From Paenibacillus faecis (GTDB taxonomy: Bacteria > Bacillota > Bacilli > Paenibacillales > Paenibacillaceae), in assembly GCF_008084145.1 (NCBI RefSeq), contig NZ_VSDO01000001.1, forward strand, positions 1-64,000: DNA of 64,000 nucleotides, in the 5' to 3' direction. The translations under genes were made by a program, and so were the position numbers. This document shows, piece after piece, positions 54,514 through 62,617 of the stretch. Within the stretch, counting starts at the first letter, position 1, and each line of letters starts with the position of its first letter. The notes below the pieces were generated by a model. That model was not told where the DNA came from, searched no databases, and worked only from the letters and a program-made list of their open reading frames with translations.

Positions 54514-55340
54514 ATATCGCGTTTTCTCCGTGTCCGAACGACACGTTTGTTTTTCATGCCCTGGTGCATGGGCTGATTCCGGGTGCCCCGGAGTTCGACG
54601 TCACCTATGCGGATATCGACATTACCAACGGTCTGGCGGCCGAAGGCCAGGGACCCGAAATTCTTAAAATATCTTATGCCGCTCTCCCCTGGGTGTTGGA
54701 CAAATACGCTCTTCTCCCCTGCGGAGGCGCGCTCGGCCGCGGCTGCGGCCCGCTGGTCCTGACCCGGGAGAAGGGTCAAGGAGCCGAGAGCCTCGCCGGT
54801 AAACGCGTCGCGGTGCCGAGCGAGCGTTCCACCGCTTACCTGCTGTTCCGGCTGTGGGCCGCGCGCCATGTGCCCGGCGGGATTGGAGAAATCGTCGTCC
54901 TTCCGTTCGACGAAATCATGCCGGCCGTGCAAAACGGCTCCATCGACGCCGGTCTTGTCATCCACGAAGCGCGGTTCACCTATCCGTCGTATGGCCTCCA
55001 AATGCTGGCCGATCTCGGCAGCTGGTGGGAAGCCGATACGGGACTTCCGATCCCGCTCGGTGCGATTATCGCGCGGCGGGATTTGGATCTCGCTTCCCTT
55101 TCCGCCTGGATTCGCGCTTCGGTCGAATACGCCTGGGCGCATCCGGAAGCCTCCGCGGTTTACGTTTTGGAGCACGCCCAGGAGATGTCGCCGGACGTAA
55201 CCCGCGCGCACATCGACTTATACGTTAACGAATACACGGCAAACCTGGGAGAGGACGGCTACGCTGCGGTAACCGCGCTGTTGGCGCGTGCCGCGCGCGA
55301 AGGTTTGGTGCCCGAAGTGGACCTCGCCTTGTTAAAGTAA
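54510..55340 (+). CDS. mqnD: 1,4-Dihydroxy-6-naphthoate synthase
   Basis: A 276-residue periplasmic-binding-protein-fold enzyme that converts cyclic dehypoxanthine futalosine to 1,4-dihydroxy-6-naphthoate. Hallmarks: NIAFSPCPNDTFVFHALVHG at the N-terminus, DIDITNGLAAEG, ISYAALPWVLDKYALL and DAGLVIHEARFTYPSYGL. The start overlaps the mqnB stop and has GGAGGTG nine bases before it. The other mqn genes (A, C, E) are outside the window. Confidence 0.94.
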   Translation: MNIAFSPCPNDTFVFHALVHGLIPGAPEFDVTYADIDITNGLAAEGQGPEILKISYAALPWVLDKYALLPCGGALGRGCGPLVLTREKGQGAESLAGKRVAVPSERSTAYLLFRLWAARHVPGGIGEIVVLPFDEIMPAVQNGSIDAGLVIHEARFTYPSYGLQMLADLGSWWEADTGLPIPLGAIIARRDLDLASLSAWIRASVEYAWAHPEASAVYVLEHAQEMSPDVTRAHIDLYVNEYTANLGEDGYAAVTALLARAAREGLVPEVDLALLK

Positions 55341-55546
55341 ATTAAAAATTCCCCTTGGATGTTGGTTAGATAACGAGATTCGCTCTAATACCTCATCAGA
55401 CATCGTAGTGGAGAAAATGAGAATATGTCGCTAATACAACTATGCTTTGGAGTGAGGTGCTCGATAAAAACGCAATTTCACGCCCATAGACATCCAAGTC
55501 GTATTGGCTCACGCCGATCAAGGTGCATGGCGAACTTTCCAACATC

Positions 55547-55772
55547 TCCAACTCCAAAAAAAGATGCAAATCTGCAGGTATTTTAGGCTGATTCACGAGG
55601 GATTGCGAAAAAAGATGCAAATCTGCAGGCATTTCCTGCGATTTTAGAGAAACGAGCCGGTTTCGCCGAAAATTCCTGCAGAATCGCAGGAATTTTCCAT
55701 TTTTTGTTCTCGCACAAGAAAAAGCATGCATATTTGCAGGAATTCTATGTTAACAAGGTTATCTGATGGGGC
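55547..55772 (+). repeat. Repeat element B, copy 4
   Basis: The best-kept copy: TCCAACTCC, two GATGCAAATCTGCAGG units 50-60 bp apart, GATTTTAGAGAAACGAGCC, the palindromic AATTCCTGCAG...GCAGGAATT, CATGCATATTTGCAGGAATT and a CTGATGGGG end that matches the CCCCGTCAG side of the other copies. 55341-55546 has no gene or repeat I can name. Confidence 0.85.
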
Positions 55773-55991
55773 ACTAGTTCAAAATGGCGACCAAATGGTC
55801 GCCATTTCTTTTTTACATATAAGATCTGATTTCATATCCCTTTGAGGATTATAACGATACACCGCCTCGTTGATTATCCGGAGGTATTCCACCTATTGCC
55901 AGCACCCATTGTAGTAGGAGTTTTTTTAAGATTTTTCGCCTCGGCTTAGCGGACTCAATTCTTCAAGCCCCCACCACAATTTCCCCAGCTC

Positions 55992-56071
55992 CCGCTGTTG
56001 CTGACTTAGCGGCATTTTGGGCCGTTATTCCGGTCGGATTCGCCTCCACTGAGAAAATAGCGGTCAAAAAG
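55992..56071 (+). repeat. Partial element A (copy 4), truncated at the IS hotspot
   Basis: TTAGCGGCATTTTGGGCC and CTCCACTGAGAAAATAGCGG match A copy 1 (minus strand, ~21965-22030) and stop after AGCGGTCAAAAA, where the full copy 3 begins. The stop is at the same place in A at which the IS4 element sits in copy 3. Confidence 0.6.
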
Positions 56072-56193
56072 CACTGGCGTTGTTTTAAACCTGACATGGT
56101 GTTGCCCATCCCGCAATCTCACTTGCCGCCCGTTATATAGCGGCCTTTTGGGCTGCTATTTCACCCAAATTCGCTTTTTCGGGAAAAATAGCG

Positions 56194-56202
56194 GCTAAAA
56201 AA
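56194..56202 (+). repeat. Target site duplication, left
   Basis: GCTAAAAAA, identical to 57664-57672. The sequence holds the YAAA target noted for one IS4 subgroup (IS4Sa). Confidence 0.85.
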
Positions 56203-57663
56203 CACTAGCGTTGCATTAAATTTCGCAGACAAAAAAGAAGACATCTCCTATTGTTGAGTTACCCTCGCGTTATCCATAAAAACGCCTCAACAATAAGGAG
56301 ATGACTATGGATAACGTACCTAATCAAACTGTCATTTGTCAATGTCTAAAGTTATTAAATGTGGACCCTTCTCGTAATACATCTTTGGATTATCGTGCCC
56401 GGAAATTTTTTGTCGGTTCTGCGACTCTTCTGTTTATTGAGGCTCAGTTGCACCAGCGCGGTTCCTATAAAGTGATAGCAGAGCATTTAGCCGCCAATCG
56501 CGATTTTCAGAAATTCCTTCAACTCGAAAGTATCAGTGCTGCCCAGTTATCACGAAAAATGAAGCAACTGCCTATGGCAAATCTTCAAACGCTCTTTTTC
56601 TCGATCATGGAACGAATCAAGCAGCAAACGAAGAACTTGAAGGGAATTACTCCGGGTATTGGTAAACTAAATCTCTTAGATTCGACGGGAGTTACTCTGC
56701 CACCTATTCTCGCAAAATGGTGCTACTGTTCAGAAACCAATCACGGCGCGAAGATGCACACCTCCTTGGTCGTGGTGGACTCCAAAACCATGTATCCGGG
56801 TAAAATCATCGCCTCCACCAAGGATATCGCGGACCATGAAGTGGCTCTTGAATTCACGGTCGACAAAGACGCGACTTATGTGATGGATCGTGGTTACCAA
56901 GTGTACGAGCATTTTCAACAATGGCTAGAGGACAAGATCAAATTTGTATGTCGCGTCAAGGAAAATAGCCGGCTAACGATCATCCGGGAAAGGGAACTGC
57001 CCAAAAGACAGAAGGGTTTCATCCGTGATGCTGATGTGAAGCTTCCGGGCTTGCCTGGGGTTTTTCGCCTAATTGAGTTTTATGATGACCAGAAGCGTAC
57101 TTATCGCCTTGTAACGAACCGTTTTGACTTGTCTGCACACCAAATCGCTGAGATTTACCGAAATCGTTGGCACATCGAGTTGTTTTTTAAGTGGGTCAAA
57201 CAGCATATTCGATTAGTTAAACCACATGGATATACGCCAGAAGTCATCTGGAACCAAATGTATATCGCTTTAATCGCCTATGCTTTATGCTTGCTCGTCA
57301 AGTTGACCCTGGACTGTAAAAAATCGATGTGGGATCTTCTTCAACTGATTCGTATCTATGCGGAAAAGCCGTGGGAAGATCTGATGAAAGCCCTCTACCG
57401 CAAGCCAACACGAACCTCGAAGGGGCGAACCAAGCGAAATGGCAGGCCACCAAAAAAAGCAAAGAAGTCAATGGAGCCGAGACTGATCATACGCTAATGA
57501 CAAATGAACAGGAATAGTAATTTTCAAAAAAAAGGATAATGCGTAGGGCCTTTTCCCCCTTAGCTTTTTTTGTTTAACCAAGAAAAACATAATGTAAAAA
57601 TATTGATTAAAAGTAAATTTAGGGGAATTATTCATAATCAAATTACTTAATGCAACGCTAGTG
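56203..57663 (+). mobile_element. Complete IS4-family insertion sequence (1461 bp)
   Basis: Ends are perfect 17-bp inverted repeats, CACTAGCGTTGCATTAA (56203-56219) and its complement (57647-57663). A single intact transposase lies inside. Nine-bp direct repeats flank it. It is AT-richer than the host DNA. All parts are intact, so the element could be active. Confidence 0.95.
56307..57497 (+). CDS. IS4 family transposase (DDE)
   Basis: About 396 residues, full length. The catalytic triad is visible: Asp in LLDSTGV (~117), Asp in VMDRGYQVYEHF (~191) and Glu in the Y-(2)-R-(3)-E-(6)-K signature YRNRWHIELFFKWVKQ (~290), diagnostic of IS4. ATG 56307 has AAGGAG six bases upstream; ATG 56301 overlaps the site. 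C-terminus rich in Lys/Arg. Confidence 0.95.
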   Translation: MDNVPNQTVICQCLKLLNVDPSRNTSLDYRARKFFVGSATLLFIEAQLHQRGSYKVIAEHLAANRDFQKFLQLESISAAQLSRKMKQLPMANLQTLFFSIMERIKQQTKNLKGITPGIGKLNLLDSTGVTLPPILAKWCYCSETNHGAKMHTSLVVVDSKTMYPGKIIASTKDIADHEVALEFTVDKDATYVMDRGYQVYEHFQQWLEDKIKFVCRVKENSRLTIIRERELPKRQKGFIRDADVKLPGLPGVFRLIEFYDDQKRTYRLVTNRFDLSAHQIAEIYRNRWHIELFFKWVKQHIRLVKPHGYTPEVIWNQMYIALIAYALCLLVKLTLDCKKSMWDLLQLIRIYAEKPWEDLMKALYRKPTRTSKGRTKRNGRPPKKAKKSMEPRLIIR

Positions 57664-57672
57664 GCTAAAAAA
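57664..57672 (+). repeat. Target site duplication, right
   Basis: GCTAAAAAA, the second copy of the 9-bp duplicated target. Confidence 0.85.
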
Positions 57673-57891
57673 GGCCTTATTTCTCTGATGCGAGTCCAAA
57701 AATCGGTTTTCGGCCCGTTTTCCCCTAAAATAAGGCCCTAAAAAGCCGCTATTTCCCGGCGCTAAGCCGAATTCGACAAAATCGCGGTTTAAAAAGCTTT
57801 TATCACGATTCCCCTGCCCAGCTTTCAAAGGAAATACAGATTGGCACTAAAAGCAAAATACGGGTGCCACAGCCGAAGGTAGTAATCCCTT

Positions 57892-58776
57892 TCACTCTGC
57901 CCCTCCAAAACGTTTACGGTATCCGCACTTCCGGCATAACTCCTCCACGGCGATCCGCTGGGAAAACCCTTCATACAACCGGGTGGCCCGCTCGCCCTCG
58001 ATAATTTCGGAGAATGGGATGTTGTGCACATTCCCCAAATTGATCACGCCTTCTCCATCCAGGCAGCAGGGAATGACCGTTCCGTCCACCAGAATCCCCG
58101 CCTGATTGCGCAGCGCATGGCAAAACCCCCGGCCGTCGTCTTCCGGGGCGGTTAGACTTGGCCAGTCAAATTCGTGGTCCTGGTTCAAATAGACGCGTTC
58201 GGCCAGCTTGATGCCGCTGCCGGGGATGACCTTTTCTTCAATGCGAAAATCCAGCCCAAACTCCCGTTCAATCAGCTCCAATGTGGCGCGGTTGCGGCTT
58301 CTCTGCAGATTCGTCTCATTATCCTGCGTCAGATTCCATAACCGGAAAGAGACGATCAGATCCGATATGGCCGTGGCCTCGCGAACAAAGGACAACACGC
58401 TCGTGATATACTCTTCCCGGTCCGTGGAGCCTTCATGTCCGTCAAAGCTGTGCAGCGAAAAGTTGATCTGCCTCAAGGCGGGCTTGCCCAGCAGCTTATG
58501 TGCGGCTTTATGCAGCAGCGTTCCGTTTGTCGTAATATTGACTTTAAATCCTTTTTCATGGCTGACATCCAGCAGTTGATCGATTTTGGGATGCAGCAGC
58601 GGCTCCCCTTTCACGTGAAAATAAATATAGTCGGTATGGGGCTTAATCTCGTCCAAAATTTTACGGAAATCCTCAAGCTTGATAAATTGAGCTTGCCGCT
58701 GAGTCGGCGGACAGAAGCTGCACGCCAAATTGCAAATGCTGGTCGTCTCGATGTAGAACTTCTTGAACTTTTTCAT
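57892..58776 (-). CDS. Radical SAM/SPASM domain protein
   Basis: A 294-residue radical S-adenosylmethionine enzyme. The [4Fe-4S] cluster motif CNLACSFCPP (CxxxCxxC) is at ~15-24; VKGEPLLHP and ITTNGTLL are the GGE-like and following barrel motifs. A C-terminal SPASM-like cysteine set (CHAL, IPCCLDGEG, CRKCGYRKRF) binds extra clusters. Such enzymes modify peptides or cofactors. No precursor peptide gene is evident beside it, and the substrate is unknown. It ends shortly past element A copy 3. Confidence 0.9.
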   Translation of the reverse strand: MKKFKKFYIETTSICNLACSFCPPTQRQAQFIKLEDFRKILDEIKPHTDYIYFHVKGEPLLHPKIDQLLDVSHEKGFKVNITTNGTLLHKAAHKLLGKPALRQINFSLHSFDGHEGSTDREEYITSVLSFVREATAISDLIVSFRLWNLTQDNETNLQRSRNRATLELIEREFGLDFRIEEKVIPGSGIKLAERVYLNQDHEFDWPSLTAPEDDGRGFCHALRNQAGILVDGTVIPCCLDGEGVINLGNVHNIPFSEIIEGERATRLYEGFSQRIAVEELCRKCGYRKRFGGAE

Positions 58777-58878
58777 GATGGCTATAACCTGCTTCTCTTC
58801 ATAATGGTGGCTTGATTACTATCCTTATCAGTGTAGCGTATTTTTCCGTTTGGCCCAACCCGAAAAATTTATCGTAAA

Positions 58879-59298
58879 CTAATCGAAAAACTCGATATGC
58901 GGCTTGTCCGCCTTGTAGTAGGCCAGCCTGTCGGCGAGCGTCCCCGTATGGAACTCGAACATATGCCCGTCCGGATCCAAAAAATAAACCGATTTGCCGT
59001 CCCGCTCGTCCCGCGTTCGACCTGGCAGGATTTCCGCCCCCGCTGTCCGAAGCCGTTCCAGAACATGCGCCCAATCTTCGTCTTTAACGGAAAAAGCGAT
59101 ATGGGTGTATGTGCGGGGAGCTTCGTTCCGCTCAACCTCCTCCCGATTAAGCGCCAACCAATGGCCGTTGAGGTCAAAATATGCCAACGACCTTCCTTTC
59201 GCAAGCAGCTTAGCCTCGAAAACCTGGCGGTAAAATGTGATGGACCTCTCCAAGTCGGAAACGGAAAAACAAAAATGATTGATGCCCTGAATGCTCAT
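58879..59298 (-). CDS. fosB: Metallothiol transferase FosB (fosfomycin resistance)
   Basis: A 139-residue vicinal oxygen chelate enzyme, co-linear with B. subtilis FosB. Metal ligands: His in GINHFCFSV, His in YTHIAFSVKD and Glu in HMFEFHTGTL. RDERDGKSVYFLDPDGH is nearly identical to the FosB signature. Adds bacillithiol (or Cys) to fosfomycin in the cytoplasm. No mobile context: it looks like a core chromosomal gene. Confidence 0.93.
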   Translation of the reverse strand: MSIQGINHFCFSVSDLERSITFYRQVFEAKLLAKGRSLAYFDLNGHWLALNREEVERNEAPRTYTHIAFSVKDEDWAHVLERLRTAGAEILPGRTRDERDGKSVYFLDPDGHMFEFHTGTLADRLAYYKADKPHIEFFD

Positions 59299-59369
59299 GC
59301 CTGCCTCTAATCTCCTTCTCCTTGGTGTCTTCAGGACCGGGAAATTCCCGGCCCCCGGAAATTGCCTAT

Positions 59370-60449
59370 TTACCCCGACTTAATAAGTACTTTCATTTCC
59401 ACGTTCTCTATAATAACAGGAGTCCCCGCGAGTATGATATCCGAACCAAGGTCCAGCGTCAAAGCCGTGGAGGAGATGGAATACAGACGTTTTTCCTGCA
59501 AAACGCCATTGATGAATAAATTGGTGTAACTGCTCTCGGATAACCCGGCGAAAGCCGCTGCGGTCTTCCCTTCATCATCCGTAAATTGATTGGCCTGAAT
59601 CGTGATTTGGGAATGGAGATTCTCCTCCGGCAAATAAAAATATCGATAGACGGCAGGTACAACCGTGAAGTCGCCTCCCGGTGGACCCGGCGGACCGGTT
59701 GGTCCTTCCGGCCCTTCAGGGCCTGCCGGGCCAGGTGTGCCTTGGGGACCTACCGGACCCATCGGACCCGTCGGTCCCATCGGTCCTGCAGCTCCCGGCG
59801 GTCCTTGCGGTCCGGCCTGACCCGGCTCCCCCGCGGTGCCCGCGTTCCCTGGCGGCCCTTGCCTGCCTTCCATCCCCGCCGGTCCTACCGGCCCCGAGGG
59901 CCCTGGAGGCCCTTGCGGTCCCGGCTGACCCGGCGCTCCCGCGGGACCCGCGTTCCCTGGAGGCCCTTGCCTGCCTTCCATCCCCGCCGGTCCTACCGAT
60001 CCCGGGTGCCCTGGAACTCCTTGCGGTCCCGGCTGACCCGGCGCTCCCGCATGGCCCGCGTTTCCCGGCGGACCCTGCCTGCCTTCCATCCCCGCCGGTC
60101 CTACCGGTCCCGCGTGCCCTGGAAGGCCATGCGGTCCCGGCTGACCCGGCGCTCCCGCATGGCCCTTCTCCCCCGGTGGACCCTGCTTTCCATCCGGGCC
60201 CGCAGCCCCTATCGCTCCCTCGCTCCCCCGCGGCCCGTCGGCCCCGGGGCTCCCCGGAGTGCCGGGGGGAGAGCTGTACCCAGACGAGCCCTGTCCTCCT
60301 CCGCCATTCGGCGATCCTTCCGGATTCGTCAAATGTTTTCGGGAGCGCCTGACTCGACAAGTTCTCCTTTTTTTCAGGGGCCGTGTCGGGCGGCGGCGCC
60401 GGCATCGCTTGAGAAGTCTTATCCTTTTCCGTCTTGCGGTTTTTCCCAT
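59370..60449 (-). CDS. Collagen-like protein (BclA/exosporium type) with DUF4183 C-terminus
   Basis: About 359 residues. An odd Arg-rich N-terminus (~1-40), a collagen Gly-X-Y region (~60-265) built from four 36-residue (12-triplet) repeats [20 protein letters not shown]..., and a C-terminal DUF4183-like globular domain (~270-359; [15 protein letters not shown]) similar to the neighbour at 60649-61062. These build hair-like, often glycosylated filaments on spores. ATG 60449 is eight bases from GGAGGTG. CATATGATA at 60484-60492 (minus) fits a sporulation -10 (CATANNNTA). See findings for a possible frame problem at the N-terminus. Confidence 0.85.
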   Translation of the reverse strand: MGKTARRKRIRLLKRCRRRRPTRPLKKRRTCRVRRSRKHLTNPEGSPNGGGGQGSSGYSSPPGTPGSPGADGPRGSEGAIGAAGPDGKQGPPGEKGHAGAPGQPGPHGLPGHAGPVGPAGMEGRQGPPGNAGHAGAPGQPGPQGVPGHPGSVGPAGMEGRQGPPGNAGPAGAPGQPGPQGPPGPSGPVGPAGMEGRQGPPGNAGTAGEPGQAGPQGPPGAAGPMGPTGPMGPVGPQGTPGPAGPEGPEGPTGPPGPPGGDFTVVPAVYRYFYLPEENLHSQITIQANQFTDDEGKTAAAFAGLSESSYTNLFINGVLQEKRLYSISSTALTLDLGSDIILAGTPVIIENVEMKVLIKSG

Positions 60450-60648
60450 CAAGCTGCCACCTCCGTTTGATTCCTCTGCTCCTTATCATATGCCGTTCAC
60501 CCAACCGCGGGATAGGCGAGTGACCTTCTGTTATGAAAAAGAGACTACTGGCAAGGGAAAACCGCCGTCTCACCGCCGAGAAAGAAACATTTAATAAATG
60601 GAGTCGAAAATCGTTTCGATATCCCCTTCCGACAAGGAGGTGAACAGC

Positions 60649-61062
60649 ATGCCTGTAATCAAGCCCGTATTTACAGCCGTAGCTACGGCACCGGTTGCCA
60701 CCGGGGGAGCCGTCACCACTACGGTAACTCCCGAAACCAGCCGGTTTTTTGCCACGATCACGGCGGGTATGATCGGAGCCACGGAGACGACGATTCCCGC
60801 CGCCAGCTTTGTCGACGATGCGGACGGGGCCGTTACGACACTCCCCGCGTTGACGGCCAGCGATTACTTCAACGTGTATATCAACGGCGTCCTTCAGCAA
60901 GCTTCCCTTTCGACATTGACTACGGCAAGCCTGGTATTGGCCACGACGGACCTGACTCCCGGAGTCCCGGTTCAACTGGAAATCTCCAGCTTTGCCGGCG
61001 TAACCTCGGCGATTACGACGCAGCCGACCATTTCGGCTCCGTCGATCACCATTATCACTTAA
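60649..61062 (+). CDS. DUF4183 domain protein
   Basis: 137 residues, Thr/Ala/Val-rich, with no Cys. The DYFNVYINGVLQQASLSTLT segment matches the DUF4183 family and the C-terminus of the collagen-like protein on the other strand. Family proteins occur beside spore collagen-like genes and probably form surface layers. AAGGAGG eight bases before ATG 60649 sets the start; an in-frame Met at 60598 was discarded. Confidence 0.85.
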   Translation: MPVIKPVFTAVATAPVATGGAVTTTVTPETSRFFATITAGMIGATETTIPAASFVDDADGAVTTLPALTASDYFNVYINGVLQQASLSTLTTASLVLATTDLTPGVPVQLEISSFAGVTSAITTQPTISAPSITIIT

Positions 61063-61130
61063 TGGATGCCCCCTAATATGCAGCAATGCAAAGAGGATCC
61101 GGCTCGACCGGATCCTTCTTCTTTATGGCG

Positions 61131-62456
61131 TTATTTATTTTTGCGATTCTTCCACGCCGCCAGGGTCATGCCTTCGGCCATCGGCCATCGGCCGCTTTTG
61201 GAGGAGCCGATTTGCTGGGAACTGTAAATCCCGCTGTGTCCCGAGAAGACGTAACTGACCATACAGGCGATAAAAAGATAGAGCGCCCCTTCGGAACCGA
61301 ACAGCTCGATCCCCATAATAAAACAAGCCAACGGCGTATTTGCGGCCCCGCTAAAAACCGCGACAAATCCCAACGCGGCGAGAAAAGGAGCATATAAATG
61401 CAGCCATCCCGCCAAGGAATGCCCCAGAGTCGATCCGATAGCGAACAGCGGGGTCACTTCCCCTCCCTGAAATCCGGTGCCCAGAGTCAACGCGGTAAAC
61501 AGAAGTTTCCAAAGGAATGCGAGCGGCGATATAACACCACCCTCACTTTGAAAAGAATCCGCGATCAGGGAAGTCCCCAGCCCCAAATAATCGCGGGTTC
61601 CCAGTACGTAAACGAACGCGATAATCAGAATACCGCCCACCGCGCTTTTCAGCACCGGATTCGGCAACAACCTGGTGAACTGGCGCTTCAAAGCATGCGT
61701 AAGCCCGCTAAAGCTTAAGGCGGCGAGCCCGAACAGGATCGAGGCCAACACCACCTTCAGCAATACCGCAGCCGACAAAGCCGGGACGGGGCCCATCCCG
61801 TAATGCAAATGATGTACTCCCCAGATCTCAGTAGCAATCAGGTCACCTACAAAACTGGCGGCAAAACAAGGAACTAATGCGCGATGACTGATCAGCCCGA
61901 ACGCGGCCACCTCCAGCCCAAATACGGTTCCGGCCAGCGGAGTGCCGAACACCGAGCCGAAACCGCCGCTTATGCCGCACATCAAGAGAATTTTTCGTTC
62001 CGGTTCATTAATCTTTATCATGTTTCCAAACCACTCGGCCAGACTCCCGCCCATCTGTACCGCGGTTCCTTCCCTTCCCGCCGATCCGCCGAACAGGTGG
62101 GTTCCAAGCGTACCCAGCAGCACCAATGGGGCCATGCGAAGCGGGATCCGTTCGGTTCCGTCTTGAATGCGTTCAAGAATTAAATTATTACCTTTGCCGC
62201 TATTGTTACCGAATTTCATATACAAATAGCTGATCATCGCGCCCCCGGCCGGAAGCAGATAGAGCAGCCACTCATGTCTTACCCGTTGCCCCGTAACAAA
62301 ATCGAGACTTAGCAAAAAAACCGCCGATGCGCTTCCCGCCATAACGCCGACCGCGCTCCCCAGCAGCAGCCATTTTAGAAACGAGCCCGGATAAGCCGCA
62401 TACGAAAGCGGATCCGCCGATTTTCCTCTCCAGGCGCGCCCTTTGTTTAGTTTCAT
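61131..62456 (-). CDS. CLC family chloride channel/transporter
   Basis: A 441-residue CLC-type antiporter with 10-12 hydrophobic segments. Motifs: GSAGREGTAVQMGGSLAEWF (GREGxxV with the gating Glu) near residue 115, GFQGGEVTPLFAIGSTLG (GxFxP type) and SGAANTPLACFIMGIELFG. The first GSGIP motif is replaced by a less typical glycine segment (VMAGSASAVFL). Start at 62456 gives a normal length (AAGGGG upstream); a longer in-frame version to 62561 is possible. Probably exports fluoride or chloride; not decided. Confidence 0.88.
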   Translation of the reverse strand: MKLNKGRAWRGKSADPLSYAAYPGSFLKWLLLGSAVGVMAGSASAVFLLSLDFVTGQRVRHEWLLYLLPAGGAMISYLYMKFGNNSGKGNNLILERIQDGTERIPLRMAPLVLLGTLGTHLFGGSAGREGTAVQMGGSLAEWFGNMIKINEPERKILLMCGISGGFGSVFGTPLAGTVFGLEVAAFGLISHRALVPCFAASFVGDLIATEIWGVHHLHYGMGPVPALSAAVLLKVVLASILFGLAALSFSGLTHALKRQFTRLLPNPVLKSAVGGILIIAFVYVLGTRDYLGLGTSLIADSFQSEGGVISPLAFLWKLLFTALTLGTGFQGGEVTPLFAIGSTLGHSLAGWLHLYAPFLAALGFVAVFSGAANTPLACFIMGIELFGSEGALYLFIACMVSYVFSGHSGIYSSQQIGSSKSGRWPMAEGMTLAAWKNRKNK

Positions 62457-62617
62457 ATGTAAACGCCCCTTTTTTCCTCCAAAATAAATACATTTCAGCG
62501 CAGTAAACCAGAATAGTTTATCCCATGCAATCAGGCCCGTCAATAAACTTGGTTCCATCATCCCCTATTCGCCCTCCGCGCATAGAATAAAGCAACTCCA
62601 AAGAAAAGGTGATGCCA

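Larger units (their letters stand above)
56072..57835 (+). repeat. Repeat element A, copy 3, split by the IS4 element
   Basis: Left part 56072-56202 (CACTGGCGTTG...AAATAGCGGCTAAAAAA) and right part 57664-57835 (GCTAAAAAAGGCCTTATTTC...GCTTTTATCACGATTC) read as one element when the IS and one target copy are removed, matching copy 2. Confidence 0.85.

Noticed and set aside
58879..59298. Acquired resistance gene cassette for fosB
   Set aside because: No IS, integrase or repeat directly flanks it; its base composition is like its neighbours, and FosB is a common core gene in Bacillales.
59720..60150. 108-bp repeats considered as a CRISPR or DNA satellite
   Set aside because: The repeats are in frame and encode Gly-X-Y collagen triplets.
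59716..61086. 456-codon minus frame through the collagen gene and the DUF4183 gene
   Set aside because: It is antisense to the DUF4183 gene and off-frame for the Gly-X-Y repeats. Only its stretch at 60300-60446 looks protein-like, which is reported as a frame question.
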